Shown here: in pieces, positions 1 through 7,648 of the stretch
Layout of the letters: every line of letters begins with the position of its first letter
How positions within the stretch are numbered: the stretch's first letter is position 1
Source of the DNA: an uncultured Clostridium sp.
GTDB taxonomy: Bacteria; Bacillota; Clostridia; TANB77; CAG-508
Length of the DNA: 64,000 nt
Assembly: GCA_947648215.1 (NCBI GenBank)
Contig: CANSMW010000005.1
Span: forward strand, 1-64,000
Reading direction: 5' to 3'
The notes under the pieces: generated by a model
What the model was told of the DNA's origin: nothing
Database searches by the model: none
What the model saw: the letters and a program-made list of their open reading frames with translations, nothing else
Translations under genes and position numbers: made by a program

Positions 1-114
1 TGTTACAACTCTTTAAATCTAAACGACCACTGCGGTAGCAGTTTAGTGCAATTACTATTTGTTTGTTACTATAATATCATAATTATCATTCCTGCCTTTG
101 TTTTGTATATATTT

Positions 115-537
115 CTACTTACTCCACCTCATTCTATATTCTTTTTGATTCGTATTGTTATCTATATCTTCACCTATCATTACAAAATCATTTTTCAAAT
201 AAAAATTAATCGCATTTGTATTGTGTTTATATACATTTGATGTTAAATTGTTTCTATTTTCTTTCACTTTGTTTAATAATGATGTTCCAATTCCACTATA
301 TTGGTAATTTGTATCAATAAAAATTCCTTCAATATAATTACAATTTATTCCTATAAATCCTACAATTTTTTCTTCAACCAGATAAACATATATTTCCGCA
401 TGAGGTAACACTTGCTTTACATGATTATACTGATTTTCCCAATATGTTTTTGAAATAAATTGATGAGCTTTTATATTTTCTTTTATCCAAATTTGCATAA
501 CTGCTTCGATATCTTCTTTTTCAAATTTTCTTATCAT
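115..537 (-). CDS. GNAT family N-acetyltransferase
   Basis: A 140-residue single-domain protein of the GNAT fold, which transfers an acetyl group from acetyl-CoA to an amine; the substrate cannot be told. The N-terminal MIRKF plus EDIEAVMQIW stretch, the central strand ending in VGFIGI, the acetyl-CoA loop YQYSGIGTSLL (around residues 78-88) and the closing NAINFYLKNDF helix-strand are typical. Length is normal for a stand-alone GNAT. A purine-rich ribosome binding site precedes the ATG. The upstream neighbour is a broken fragment of another acetyltransferase. Fold is clear, role unknown. Confidence 0.85.
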   Translation of the reverse strand: MIRKFEKEDIEAVMQIWIKENIKAHQFISKTYWENQYNHVKQVLPHAEIYVYLVEEKIVGFIGINCNYIEGIFIDTNYQYSGIGTSLLNKVKENRNNLTSNVYKHNTNAINFYLKNDFVMIGEDIDNNTNQKEYRMRWSK

Positions 538-546
538 TTATTTTTC

Positions 547-688
547 TATCCTTTTATTCCTATTTTTAATTTGCTTTTTATCCATTCCTTTTACAATCCA
601 CCCCATTTTGATGTTTCTTATCCCCTATTGCACAACATATATGCTCATCTTTCATATTTTCCAAAGTTAAATTTATATATTCGTTCAT
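547..688 (-). pseudogene. Remnant of a YoaP-like GNAT gene
   Basis: A start codon at 688 preceded by AAAGGAGG opens a 36-residue frame (to 578) beginning MNEYINLTLENM and containing ICCAIGDKKH, which resembles the N-terminus of a GNAT/YoaP-type protein I recognise from clostridia. The frame stops early; a continuation (WIKSKLKIGIKG) is visible in another frame to about 547, so a base appears to be missing, and the rest of the gene is absent. There is no in-frame CGG here, so this break is ordinary decay and differs from the shifts in core genes. Family assignment is from memory of the motif. Confidence 0.5.
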
Positions 689-710
689 ATTGCCTCCTTT
701 CTCTATCATA

Positions 711-1076
711 CTATTTTTCTTTTTTATAAATATTCTCACAGGATTTACAAGTAATTTTCATCTCATAACGCTCCACTTTTTTGTCTAATATCGTAATTAA
801 AGGGTCATTATCTTTTGGGCAACAAAATCTATTTTTTATCATAACTAATTTATCATCGCATTTTTGACCTATCTTACTATCTTCAAAATCTAAGATTACA
901 TTACCTTGACTTCCACAATTACATTTATATTTTAATTCTAATCTATCATAAGTTGAATAACATAAATATCCTATATTTTCATCACATTTATCACAATACA
1001 TCCATCCACCATAATTAGTTGCTAATCTTGTATTTACTAACTCTTTATTTTTTACCACTCTTGCCATATTTTTCAT
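711..1076 (-). CDS. Cysteine-rich putative zinc-binding protein
   Basis: A 121-residue protein I do not recognise. It carries several paired cysteines (CDKC, KCNCG, CCPKD and CKSC near the C-terminus) spaced as in zinc ribbons, so it probably binds one or two metal ions. No membrane segment or signal peptide is visible. Its ATG overlaps the stop of the upstream zinc-ribbon gene by four bases, which implies translational coupling and a shared role. No function can be assigned. Confidence 0.6.
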   Translation of the reverse strand: MKNMARVVKNKELVNTRLATNYGGWMYCDKCDENIGYLCYSTYDRLELKYKCNCGSQGNVILDFEDSKIGQKCDDKLVMIKNRFCCPKDNDPLITILDKKVERYEMKITCKSCENIYKKEK

Positions 1077-1417
1077 CTCCTCTCATCTTCTTCTCTACAA
1101 TGGCATTCTGGGTTTTTGCATGTACAATTAGGATTATGACCACTAGCACATTCATCTGTACAAGTACATTTCCATCTTTTTAACGTAGGAAATATTTTCG
1201 TACAATGTTCTTTCATTTCTTCATTCGTCATTCCAGCTTGTGAACCATATTGAGAACACATTTTGATATATTCTTCCATTGTAACTTTGTCTATAAATTC
1301 CCCATTTTTATAACAATATTTACAATAATCCATATTGATACTTCCATTTCTATTAGTACCTAATTGTTCATTTGATGTTATTGGCATTGCACAACTTTGA
1401 CATATTTTATTTTCCAT
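1073..1417 (-). CDS. Zinc-ribbon domain protein
   Basis: A 114-residue protein that opens with the CQSCAMPI signature of the 'putative zinc ribbon' family and continues with CKYC, typical of the small clostridial proteins with this domain. The C-terminal tail is very rich in Cys and His (CTCTDEC, CTCKNPECHC), suggesting a second metal-binding knuckle. It is followed by, and overlaps, another Cys-rich gene. The start is set by GGAGG just before the ATG. Family is confident, biological role unknown. Confidence 0.7.
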   Translation of the reverse strand: MENKICQSCAMPITSNEQLGTNRNGSINMDYCKYCYKNGEFIDKVTMEEYIKMCSQYGSQAGMTNEEMKEHCTKIFPTLKRWKCTCTDECASGHNPNCTCKNPECHCREEDERR

Positions 1418-1450
1418 TTTTATTCCTCCTCTATTTATTGTAAGTTGTCA

Positions 1451-1627
1451 TTATTCTTTAGTAATAACTGGTTTTCCTTCACCATCCAATAAAACTGTCA
1501 TTCCTCCAGAATATCCTGATTGTCTATAAATATAATTGACTCCTGTTTCCTTATCTACCCAAATTTCAATTACATTTACAGCCCCTTGTGAATAAATTTT
1601 TTCAAATCTTTCCTCTTTTCTTAACAT
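1451..1627 (-). CDS. DUF6440-type small protein
   Basis: A 58-residue frame starting MLRKEERFEKIY and containing the segments WVDKETGVNYIY, SGGMTVLLDGEG and KPVI. These match a small uncharacterised family (DUF6440) whose members share a DKETGVxY strand and a GG-x-T-x-LLD-x-x-GKP end. It lies between the zinc-ribbon gene and a dimeric alpha-beta-barrel gene in the same orientation. Length equals the family norm. Function is unknown. Confidence 0.7.
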   Translation of the reverse strand: MLRKEERFEKIYSQGAVNVIEIWVDKETGVNYIYRQSGYSGGMTVLLDGEGKPVITKE

Positions 1628-1662
1628 AATAAACTTCTCCCCTTAATTTGTAATTTATAAAT

Positions 1663-1962
1663 CTAATACTTTTTTATTCGTTTTGAAATTAATGCTCTAC
1701 AAGTGTTCATTTGAATACAATCATAAAAATTATTAGTTACTTCTTTACCTTTCCCAATTGTTGTTGCATTATTTGCATCTTCTTCCGTTTCCCAAAGAAC
1801 AAAATCAGTCCATATATCACCTTGTAAGTAATGTTCCCAAGAAATAAATCCCTTTGCTTTAGAAATAATTTCATCGTGTAATTTTTGCGTTAATTCTACA
1901 AATTGTTCTTCACTTACACCTTTTTTAAGTTTATACGAAAATATCCATGCTGTTTTATTCAT
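1663..1962 (-). CDS. ABM-like dimeric alpha-beta barrel protein
   Basis: A 99-residue protein with the pattern of the antibiotic-biosynthesis-monooxygenase/EthD-like ferredoxin fold: a first strand (AWIFSYKLKKG), a helix (EQFVELTQKLHDEI), a GFISWEHY strand, then IWTDFVLWETEEDA. Proteins of this shape bind small hydrophobic molecules and usually work as dimers; many lack known enzymatic activity. A ribosome binding site with GGGGAGG precedes the ATG. The specific ligand is unknown. Confidence 0.6.
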   Translation of the reverse strand: MNKTAWIFSYKLKKGVSEEQFVELTQKLHDEIISKAKGFISWEHYLQGDIWTDFVLWETEEDANNATTIGKGKEVTNNFYDCIQMNTCRALISKRIKKY

Positions 1963-2047
1963 ATATAATTCCTCCCCTACAAATTACTATCTTGTGTTTG
2001 GATTATATCATAAAAGGCAAGTAATTTTCAACTTAATTACCTTCCCT

Positions 2048-2164
2048 TTATAATAACCATGATGCAATAGCATTCACTAATTCAATATCGACATTTTCTC
2101 CTTGTTCTGTTTTAAATATATTTTGTAAATGATATGTTATATTATTCTCATGCCATATGTTCAC
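2048..2164 (-). other. Possible small frame or displaced C-terminal tail
   Basis: A frame that could start at GTG 2164 encodes about 38 residues (WHENNITYHLQNIF, then ENVDIELVNAIASWLL). It overlaps the end of the PH-like gene upstream in another frame. The content looks protein-like, so it may be the original tail of that gene, displaced by a base change, or an independent micro-protein. No in-frame CGG is at the junction. Confidence 0.3.
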
Positions 2165-2489
2165 ATATCCAATCAAAATATTTTTTTCTTTTAAAAATAG
2201 ATAATTTATACTTATCTCCATTTTTCATTTTAATTAAAATACCGAATGGAAAAAAAGGTGGTGTTAGGCAAGTTTTTACATGGTCAATGTCTTTCATTTC
2301 AATTTCCCAACTTACACTTTCTGTTCCAATCAAACCCGATGCTAAAAAGGCGATTCTTTTATCCGTAAAGTAATATTTTCCTGAAACCTGTCGATTAATA
2401 CTGGTATTAGGCATTTTCCAACAATCTCCTGTTACCTTTTCTGCAAATAATTGCTCATCTTCTTTTATTTCGTAAACTTTTTTCCCCAT
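2148..2489 (-). CDS. PH/GRAM-like domain protein
   Basis: A 113-residue protein with the features of bacterial PH/GRAM-type domains: a GKYYFTDKRIAFLASG core, where 'FTDKRI' is the usual signature, followed by alternating strands with VSWEIEMKDIDHV and KMKNGDKYKL. Such small domains occur in cytoplasmic proteins of unknown role in Firmicutes. A good GGAGG site precedes the ATG. A coding-like tail continues past the stop in another frame, so the C-terminus may have been shortened. Confidence 0.6.
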   Translation of the reverse strand: MGKKVYEIKEDEQLFAEKVTGDCWKMPNTSINRQVSGKYYFTDKRIAFLASGLIGTESVSWEIEMKDIDHVKTCLTPPFFPFGILIKMKNGDKYKLSIFKRKKYFDWICEHMA

Positions 2490-2555
2490 CCTATTACCTC
2501 CTCAATTTTTATTCTTTTAGAATATCACTTAAAAATAATATACATACCATCAATT

Positions 2556-3188
2556 TCATTTTAGCTTTACACCTATTAAATATAATAAATCAATCGCCTG
2601 GAATTGGTCTATTATTGCTCCTTTTATATCTTGTATTGAAATAGCAATTCCTTCTATTTTACTAGTTGATAAATCAATTCCTTTTAAACTGGTTTTAAAA
2701 AATTGCGTTTGTGTTAAATCTGCCTCATTAAAGTAAATATTCTTTATTTTAGTTTCTTGAAAATAACTATTTTTTAATATTGTATTTTGAAATAACACAT
2801 TTTCTATACTTGCTTCTGATAGGTTAATATAACTTGCATTGGTTTCCAAAAATGCAACATGATATAACCTATTTTGAATAAAATCACACCCAGATACTTT
2901 ACAACTATAAAACTCACATCGAATAAAAGTACATTCTTTCCATTGTGTATTTGAAAAATTACATTGTTTAAACAATACATCTCGAAATGTAATCTTTTCG
3001 CATACTCCCTCTTGCATACTAACATGATCAAATTTGCAATGTTCAAATTCATTTTCATATAAATTTATATGATTGACTTCTTCATTTTCAAAATTACCAT
3101 ATTCTATCTTTTCACTTTCCCTTATTCTTGCTAAATATTGATTGCTTAACTCTTTTATTTCAATATTTTGTGGTTTTAAAATATTCAT
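2556..3188 (-). CDS. Pentapeptide-repeat protein, Qnr/MfpA-like
   Basis: A 210-residue protein built from pentapeptide repeats of the A(D/N)LxX type; visible repeats include CNFSN, CTFIR, CEFYS, CDFIQ and ADLTQ from about residue 50 to 175. The C-terminal part (GAIIDQFQAIDLLYLIGVKLK-like) resembles the dimerising end of Qnr/MfpA proteins, which mimic DNA and protect gyrase; length also fits. Whether it protects gyrase here is inference. It sits alone between a PH-like gene and a membrane-anchored protein. Confidence 0.75.
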   Translation of the reverse strand: MNILKPQNIEIKELSNQYLARIRESEKIEYGNFENEEVNHINLYENEFEHCKFDHVSMQEGVCEKITFRDVLFKQCNFSNTQWKECTFIRCEFYSCKVSGCDFIQNRLYHVAFLETNASYINLSEASIENVLFQNTILKNSYFQETKIKNIYFNEADLTQTQFFKTSLKGIDLSTSKIEGIAISIQDIKGAIIDQFQAIDLLYLIGVKLK

Positions 3189-3342
3189 CTTTTTCCTCTA
3201 TCTATGATTTACTTTCTATTAATAACACATTTATCTTGTATCAGTTCTTCTACAATGGTTGTTTGGAGTTAGACAATTATTGTAATGTCTTCCATACTTT
3301 CAAATATAATAGCATAATCGAAATGAATTTTCAATATTTTTT

Positions 3343-4092
3343 TCATTTTTGGATACTTCTCATTGTCATATCTTTTGTTCCAATATATACATCCCTATTT
3401 CCATCTAGTTTATGCATTTTTATAATGGTATAGTTGTCGTAGTGATATTCCATACTACCACCATCTTTATAAATTTCTGGATTTGGAATGTCTTTATTCG
3501 CTTTTATAATTAATCCATCTAATGTCATTTTTCCAGTTTTTAGCGCTTCTTCTAATGGGATTGTCTTGTTATCTATGGTAATGTTTACCTCTTCAAGTCC
3601 ATAGTAATATAAGTCACAATCGGTACTATATGGGTCTAATTCTTGGTTACTTGCTATTTTTGTTTTATTCTGATTACTAGCATTTTTTACAGTTAATTCA
3701 AATTCTTCATATCCATTTATTAAAATATCGTCTGTGTCTATTTGTGCAGGATAAGTTTCCTTTATATAACCTGTATAGTTAATAATTACTTTTCTTCCAA
3801 TACCAAATAAATAGTCGATATGGTCTGTTCCATAATTAATTACAATTTTATCGGATGACTTTCGTTCTTGTTCATCTTCATTTGGTTCTACTATCATATA
3901 GGTAGTAGTTTCTTCTAATACCGTGGCAACAAAACTTTCTTTCCTAGGTATATTCGTATTATTTTCTTCCTTGCCTTTTATGATTCCATTATCCTCTTCT
4001 GTTTTTTTCGTATTATTAAATATTTGAATTGAACAAAATAATACCAGTAATAATACCATTATTCCTATTATCAAAATTATTTTCTTTTTCAT
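3343..4092 (-). CDS. Membrane-anchored extracytoplasmic protein beside a sigma factor
   Basis: A 249-residue protein with one N-terminal hydrophobic segment (about residues 4-24) after MKKK, so it is anchored by a signal-anchor with the rest outside the cell. The first outer segment (SFVATVLEETTTYMIVEP) resembles small DUF3221-like beta domains; the C-terminal part is not recognised. It follows the sigma-factor gene by 22 bases with its own GGTGAGG site and is probably co-transcribed, which suggests a sensor, anti-sigma or envelope role, but no classical anti-sigma domain is visible. Confidence 0.6.
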   Translation of the reverse strand: MKKKIILIIGIMVLLLVLFCSIQIFNNTKKTEEDNGIIKGKEENNTNIPRKESFVATVLEETTTYMIVEPNEDEQERKSSDKIVINYGTDHIDYLFGIGRKVIINYTGYIKETYPAQIDTDDILINGYEEFELTVKNASNQNKTKIASNQELDPYSTDCDLYYYGLEEVNITIDNKTIPLEEALKTGKMTLDGLIIKANKDIPNPEIYKDGGSMEYHYDNYTIIKMHKLDGNRDVYIGTKDMTMRSIQK

Positions 4093-4114
4093 AACCTCAC
4101 CTTTTTCCTTTCTA

Positions 4115-4993
4115 TTATTTAGACAATTTTTTTCTTGCTTTTAGTTGGTGTTTTGTAAAAATAATGAAAAAAATGACAGTTATCATTAAAAATATAATTG
4201 ACATTCCCATAAAACTTAATCCTAAATACGGATATGAATGACTAGTTGGTGTGTAGATTATACTTTCTTGTGTTTTGGAATTCTCTTCTTCTACAATTAC
4301 ATCTTCTTGTTTTTGGGTTTCTTCCTTTTGTGGTATTTGGCTTACTTCTTCTCTATATTGGTCATTTTCTATGATGTTTGTTTCTGGTTCTATTGGTAAC
4401 ACTGCTTTTGGTTGATTTTTAAAGCTAATAACACTTAATATTGCCGTTATCATAAACATTCCTAAATTACTTAGTAATATTTCTAACGTATGCAAGGATT
4501 TATAATATTTCCATTTTACGGTTCCTGTAGGAATTTCTAACATCTTCCCTATTTCATCAAAAGATAGATTCGCCAATACTTTTAACGAAATGATTTCCTT
4601 TTCTTTATTACTAAGACCTCGTATTCGTTTATCATAACTTTCCTTATCAATGATACGATTAATTTCATCATTATTATCTTCTATTTCATAAATATCTTCT
4701 AAACTGATATTATACCTGCTTTTTTTCAAAAAATTAATGGTTTCATTTTTTGTTATCGAATACAACCAACTTGCTTCATTTTTCGTAGGTAATTTACTTT
4801 TTTCCATAGTGTATATTTTAGCAAATACGGTTTGAACTAGATCTTCGGCATCTTGCTTGTTTTTTACAATGCTAAAGGCAATACCATATACTAATTGATG
4901 GTAATTACTATACAATCTTTCAAAAGCTACCCTATTATTACCTTTTATTTCAATAAATAACTTACTTAATTCTTTTTTATTGATTTGTTCCAT
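4115..4993 (-). CDS. ECF-type sigma factor with C-terminal membrane segments
   Basis: A 292-residue protein. Residues about 20-95 form sigma region 2 (ERLYSNYHQLVYGIAFSIV, QDAEDLVQTVFAKIY), and about 125-175 region 4 with the helix-turn-helix LSFDEIGKMLEIPTGTVKWK. The family usually ends there at about 170-190 residues; this one adds a hydrophobic segment (about 176-192), an acidic linker of some 60 residues, and a strong second membrane helix (about 257-280) followed by KHQLKARKK. The sigma domain is therefore tied to the membrane, suggesting built-in control. The membrane-anchored partner gene follows directly. Confidence 0.8.
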   Translation of the reverse strand: MEQINKKELSKLFIEIKGNNRVAFERLYSNYHQLVYGIAFSIVKNKQDAEDLVQTVFAKIYTMEKSKLPTKNEASWLYSITKNETINFLKKSRYNISLEDIYEIEDNNDEINRIIDKESYDKRIRGLSNKEKEIISLKVLANLSFDEIGKMLEIPTGTVKWKYYKSLHTLEILLSNLGMFMITAILSVISFKNQPKAVLPIEPETNIIENDQYREEVSQIPQKEETQKQEDVIVEEENSKTQESIIYTPTSHSYPYLGLSFMGMSIIFLMITVIFFIIFTKHQLKARKKLSK

Positions 4994-5041
4994 TTTAGTA
5001 GTCCTTCCTTTTCTTTTATTTATATCATATTATAACAAAAA

Positions 5042-5075
5042 AAGAAAGATTTAACTTTTACAGCTAATCTTTCTT
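5042..5075 (-). terminator. Rho-independent terminator of sdpRI
   Basis: A 10-bp perfect stem (AAGAAAGATT with its complement) and 14-base loop, followed on the minus strand by seven T residues. It lies 20 bases after the sdpI-like stop codon. Confidence 0.8.
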
Positions 5076-5094
5076 GTATTCTTACTTTTCTATT

Positions 5095-5643
5095 CTACAC
5101 CCATAACATGATAATTAAGAAAACAATTCCTATTCCAATAAAAGAATATCCTGTAATTCTGGTCATTTTGCGAAAGGATTGTTCACTTTTAGGAGTTGGA
5201 TGAAACATTTTCGCTCCAACTTCATAACTCATTTTAGGGGTATAATTTCCAATTATCATCAATAAAATTCCTAAAATAAGGCATACACTTTTTCCAACAT
5301 ATACATTATTTCCTAAAGCAACTCTTATCATAATACTATAAAATACTACTGTCATTATTGGAATAAACCATTCCATTATTTTTATAATTCTAGGTTCTTC
5401 TTTATTTTTTAGTTTATTTGCTTTGGTTGTAAATAAAATGCAAATGGCTTGCACAACTGCCATGATTGCTGGTAAACCAAATAATGCAAAATTCTTTGGT
5501 ACATAATTATCTGGTATATCGTTTATTGTAAAATGAATTGGCATTTGTTCTGGTAGTTTGTCATAACAAACAATCCCTAATACCATTGGTAATAAACATA
5601 CCATAACACTCAATATGAATAATCTTCTATTTTTCTTTTCCAT
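5095..5643 (-). CDS. sdpI: SdpI-family membrane protein
   Basis: A 182-residue integral membrane protein with five or six hydrophobic helices. The N-terminal part has the DUF1648 pattern (LPEQMPIHFTIND, then FALFGLPAIMA) and the C-terminal part the SdpI domain (MIIGNYTPKMSYE, then SFRKMTRITGYSF). In Bacillus subtilis SdpI gives immunity to the SdpC killing toxin and acts with SdpR in signalling; here no sdpC is nearby, so only family membership is supported. It overlaps the upstream ArsR-type regulator by 17 bases, the usual sdpRI arrangement. Confidence 0.85.
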   Translation of the reverse strand: MEKKNRRLFILSVMVCLLPMVLGIVCYDKLPEQMPIHFTINDIPDNYVPKNFALFGLPAIMAVVQAICILFTTKANKLKNKEEPRIIKIMEWFIPIMTVVFYSIMIRVALGNNVYVGKSVCLILGILLMIIGNYTPKMSYEVGAKMFHPTPKSEQSFRKMTRITGYSFIGIGIVFLIIMLWV

Positions 5644-5902
5644 TCTTATTTCCTCCTAACTTATAAATCCAAACCAAAACATCTTCAAACACAGAACTAT
5701 TTAACTCATAAAAGATAAAATTTTTCTGTTTTGTTTCGGTTATTAGATTTGCTTTTTTTAAGTTTGATAAATGATATGATACAGTTGCTCCTGTTAAATG
5801 AAAACAACTTGCAATTTCTCCTGCCGTTTTTCTACTGTCTTTTAGTAATTCTAGTATCTCTCTTCTTACAGGATCACTAATGGCTTTCAATGTTTCTGAC
5901 AT
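5627..5902 (-). CDS. sdpR: ArsR/SdpR-family repressor
   Basis: A winged helix-turn-helix repressor of about 91 residues: SDPVRREILELLKDSRKTAGEIA, recognition helix GATVSYHLSNLKKANLI, and the wing IFYEL. It lacks the metal-binding cysteines of classic ArsR proteins, as SdpR does. The frame is open to a GTG at 5917, but that GTG lies inside the AGAGGTGA binding site, so ATG 5902 (or TTG 5908) is the better start. It is followed by sdpI with overlap and preceded by a consensus promoter bracketed by palindromes, so autoregulation is likely. Confidence 0.85.
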   Translation of the reverse strand: MSETLKAISDPVRREILELLKDSRKTAGEIASCFHLTGATVSYHLSNLKKANLITETKQKNFIFYELNSSVFEDVLVWIYKLGGNKNGKEK

Positions 5903-5941
5903 TCCCAAGTGAATCACCTCTTTATTAGTATTTCGATATAT

Positions 5942-6012
5942 ATCTAAATAGATTATACTATTTTCTAATTCCTATGTCAATAGCTATTTAGAAAAAAATC
6001 TAAATAGCTATT
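5942..6012 (-). promoter_or_regulatory. sdpRI promoter with flanking operator palindromes
   Basis: On the minus strand a perfect TTGACA (5980-5975) and TATAAT (5957-5952) are separated by 17 bases. The -10 runs into the palindrome ATCTAAATAGAT (5942-5953), and the -35 overlaps a 14-bp perfect inverted repeat (5979-5992 with 5999-6012, loop A6) that contains the same TCTAAATAG core. The shared core on both sides of the promoter is what an ArsR-type autorepressor site would look like. Binding is inferred. Confidence 0.75.
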
Positions 6013-6060
6013 ATTCCAAACTAATCTAATTGCATTTTATATACTGCTTTCTTTATTTCT

Positions 6061-7266
6061 CTATTTCTTTAATATTTCAATTGCCTTTTGTAATTGGCTA
6101 TCCTCTTTTTCTTCTAGCACTAATTTCGTTTTTGCTTCTTCACTTAAATGAACTTCTACATCTGGGCTAATTCCTACTTTGTTAATTTTGTTTCTATGTG
6201 GTGTGAAGTATTCGTTTGTGGTTATTTTTAAGCCACTTCCATCGCTTAGGGTTAGTAACTCTTGAATAACGCCTTTTCCATAGCTTTTTTCTCCTACTAT
6301 GGTTACTTTTCCATTGTCTTTTAGTGCTCCTGCTAATATTTCTGATGCACTTGCTGAGCTTTCGTTGATTAATAATACAATTGGCATATTAATGATTGGA
6401 TTTTCCTTTGCTTTGGTGATTTCTTCTTTTTCATTTTTATCCACGGTAATTAGTAAATCCGAACCTTTGTCTACAATATAATCAGCAATGTCAATTGCTT
6501 CATCTACTAAACCTCCACCATTGTTACGAATATCAATAATAAGAGAAGTGATATTCTGATTTTTTAATTCTTCTAATTTTTCTTTAAATTCTTTACTACA
6601 GCCTTCATCAAAGGAATTAAATTCAATGTATCCAATGCTATTTTCTAATACTTTACCTTCTACATGATTTACTTTAATATGTTGTCTTTCTACTTCAAAG
6701 GTTAGGGTTTCATTTCCTCTTATAACTTCAAGAGTTACTTTTGTTCCTTCTTCTCCTTTTATTTTGTTTGATGCTTCGTTTAATTGTTCTCCTGTATAAG
6801 GTACACCATCTACTTTGGAAATAATGTCATTTGGCAATATCCCTGCTTTATGTGCTGGTGAATCTTTTATCGGAGAAATCACAATTACAGCATTTTTGGT
6901 CGTATCTTTTGTTAAATAAATCCCAATTCCTGTAAAATTTCCCATAACATCTGAGGTAAACTCTTCCATTTCTTCTTTTGTCATATATTCGGTATATGGG
7001 TCATCTAAGCCTTTTACATAGCCTCTTATGGTTTCTTGTAACATCTTGTTTTCATCAATTTCACCTAAAAATTTTTTATCGATAATTTTTCGAAAACTAG
7101 CAAGAGTGGATGAAATATCACCATTTTTACCAGATGTTGTAACATAACGAATATTACTTCCCATGTATTGCGACATAAAAAGAGTCGTTGCAATAAAAGT
7201 AATCACCGCAACAATGACACTTAGCATAATAGCTTTATAAATTTTTTGTGTTTTTTCTGAATTCAT
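6061..7266 (-). CDS. ctpA: S41-family carboxy-terminal processing protease
   Basis: A 401-residue exported protease. One N-terminal membrane anchor (about residues 12-32), a helical region, a PDZ domain (about 105-190, with FTGIGIYL and GILPNDIISKVDG), and the S41 catalytic domain. The nucleophile serine is in NESSASASEILAGALKDNG and the general-base lysine in GEKSYGKGVIQ. It follows the M23 hydrolase, ftsX and ftsE in the same direction, a gene order common in clostridia, and probably trims envelope proteins connected with division. The gap to the hydrolase is 382 bases, so separate transcription is possible. Confidence 0.92.
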   Translation of the reverse strand: MNSEKTQKIYKAIMLSVIVAVITFIATTLFMSQYMGSNIRYVTTSGKNGDISSTLASFRKIIDKKFLGEIDENKMLQETIRGYVKGLDDPYTEYMTKEEMEEFTSDVMGNFTGIGIYLTKDTTKNAVIVISPIKDSPAHKAGILPNDIISKVDGVPYTGEQLNEASNKIKGEEGTKVTLEVIRGNETLTFEVERQHIKVNHVEGKVLENSIGYIEFNSFDEGCSKEFKEKLEELKNQNITSLIIDIRNNGGGLVDEAIDIADYIVDKGSDLLITVDKNEKEEITKAKENPIINMPIVLLINESSASASEILAGALKDNGKVTIVGEKSYGKGVIQELLTLSDGSGLKITTNEYFTPHRNKINKVGISPDVEVHLSEEAKTKLVLEEKEDSQLQKAIEILKK

Positions 7267-7528
7267 TTTTCTTACATACCTCGTATTCTATATTTAGGTT
7301 TTTATAAAGGATTTACCTATAAACCTAGTATCAACATTTACGTTTTTCATAAAGATTTGCTTATAAATTAGCTTTACATAGCTATTTTCAAGCTTTTTTT
7401 CTAACTTCTATTATTTATTATACTATATTTTAAAATTTATAGTATAATTTCATGAAAATTTCACACAATATAATTAGACTTTTTCATAAGTCTTTTGTTT
7501 CCTCTTACATTTTATAAATAAATGAGAA

Positions 7529-7573
7529 GAAATTAGAACGTTATTTTCATTTTCCGTTCTAATTTCTTTTTTT
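7529..7573 (+). terminator. Strong hairpin in the ctpA-M23 gap
   Basis: A 12-bp perfect stem (GAAATTAGAACG and its complement) with a 14-base loop, followed on the plus strand by seven T residues; on the minus strand the trailing sequence is only moderately T-rich, so minus-strand termination after the hydrolase gene is less sure. The remaining 7267-7648 gap is AT-rich with a short ACAGG-CTTTA-CCTGT hairpin near 7611-7625 and no gene that I can support. Confidence 0.5.
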
Positions 7574-7648
7574 ATTACGAAAGTAACAAGGTTTGTTAAG
7601 TACTTCACCCACAGGCTTTACCTGTAGATATGTCAGGTTCTTATAGAA

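Noticed and set aside
1-114. tRNA-like segment at the left edge (ACTGCGGTAGCAGT)
   Set aside because: Only one short hairpin-like match; no acceptor stem, T-loop or anticodon arm can be built.
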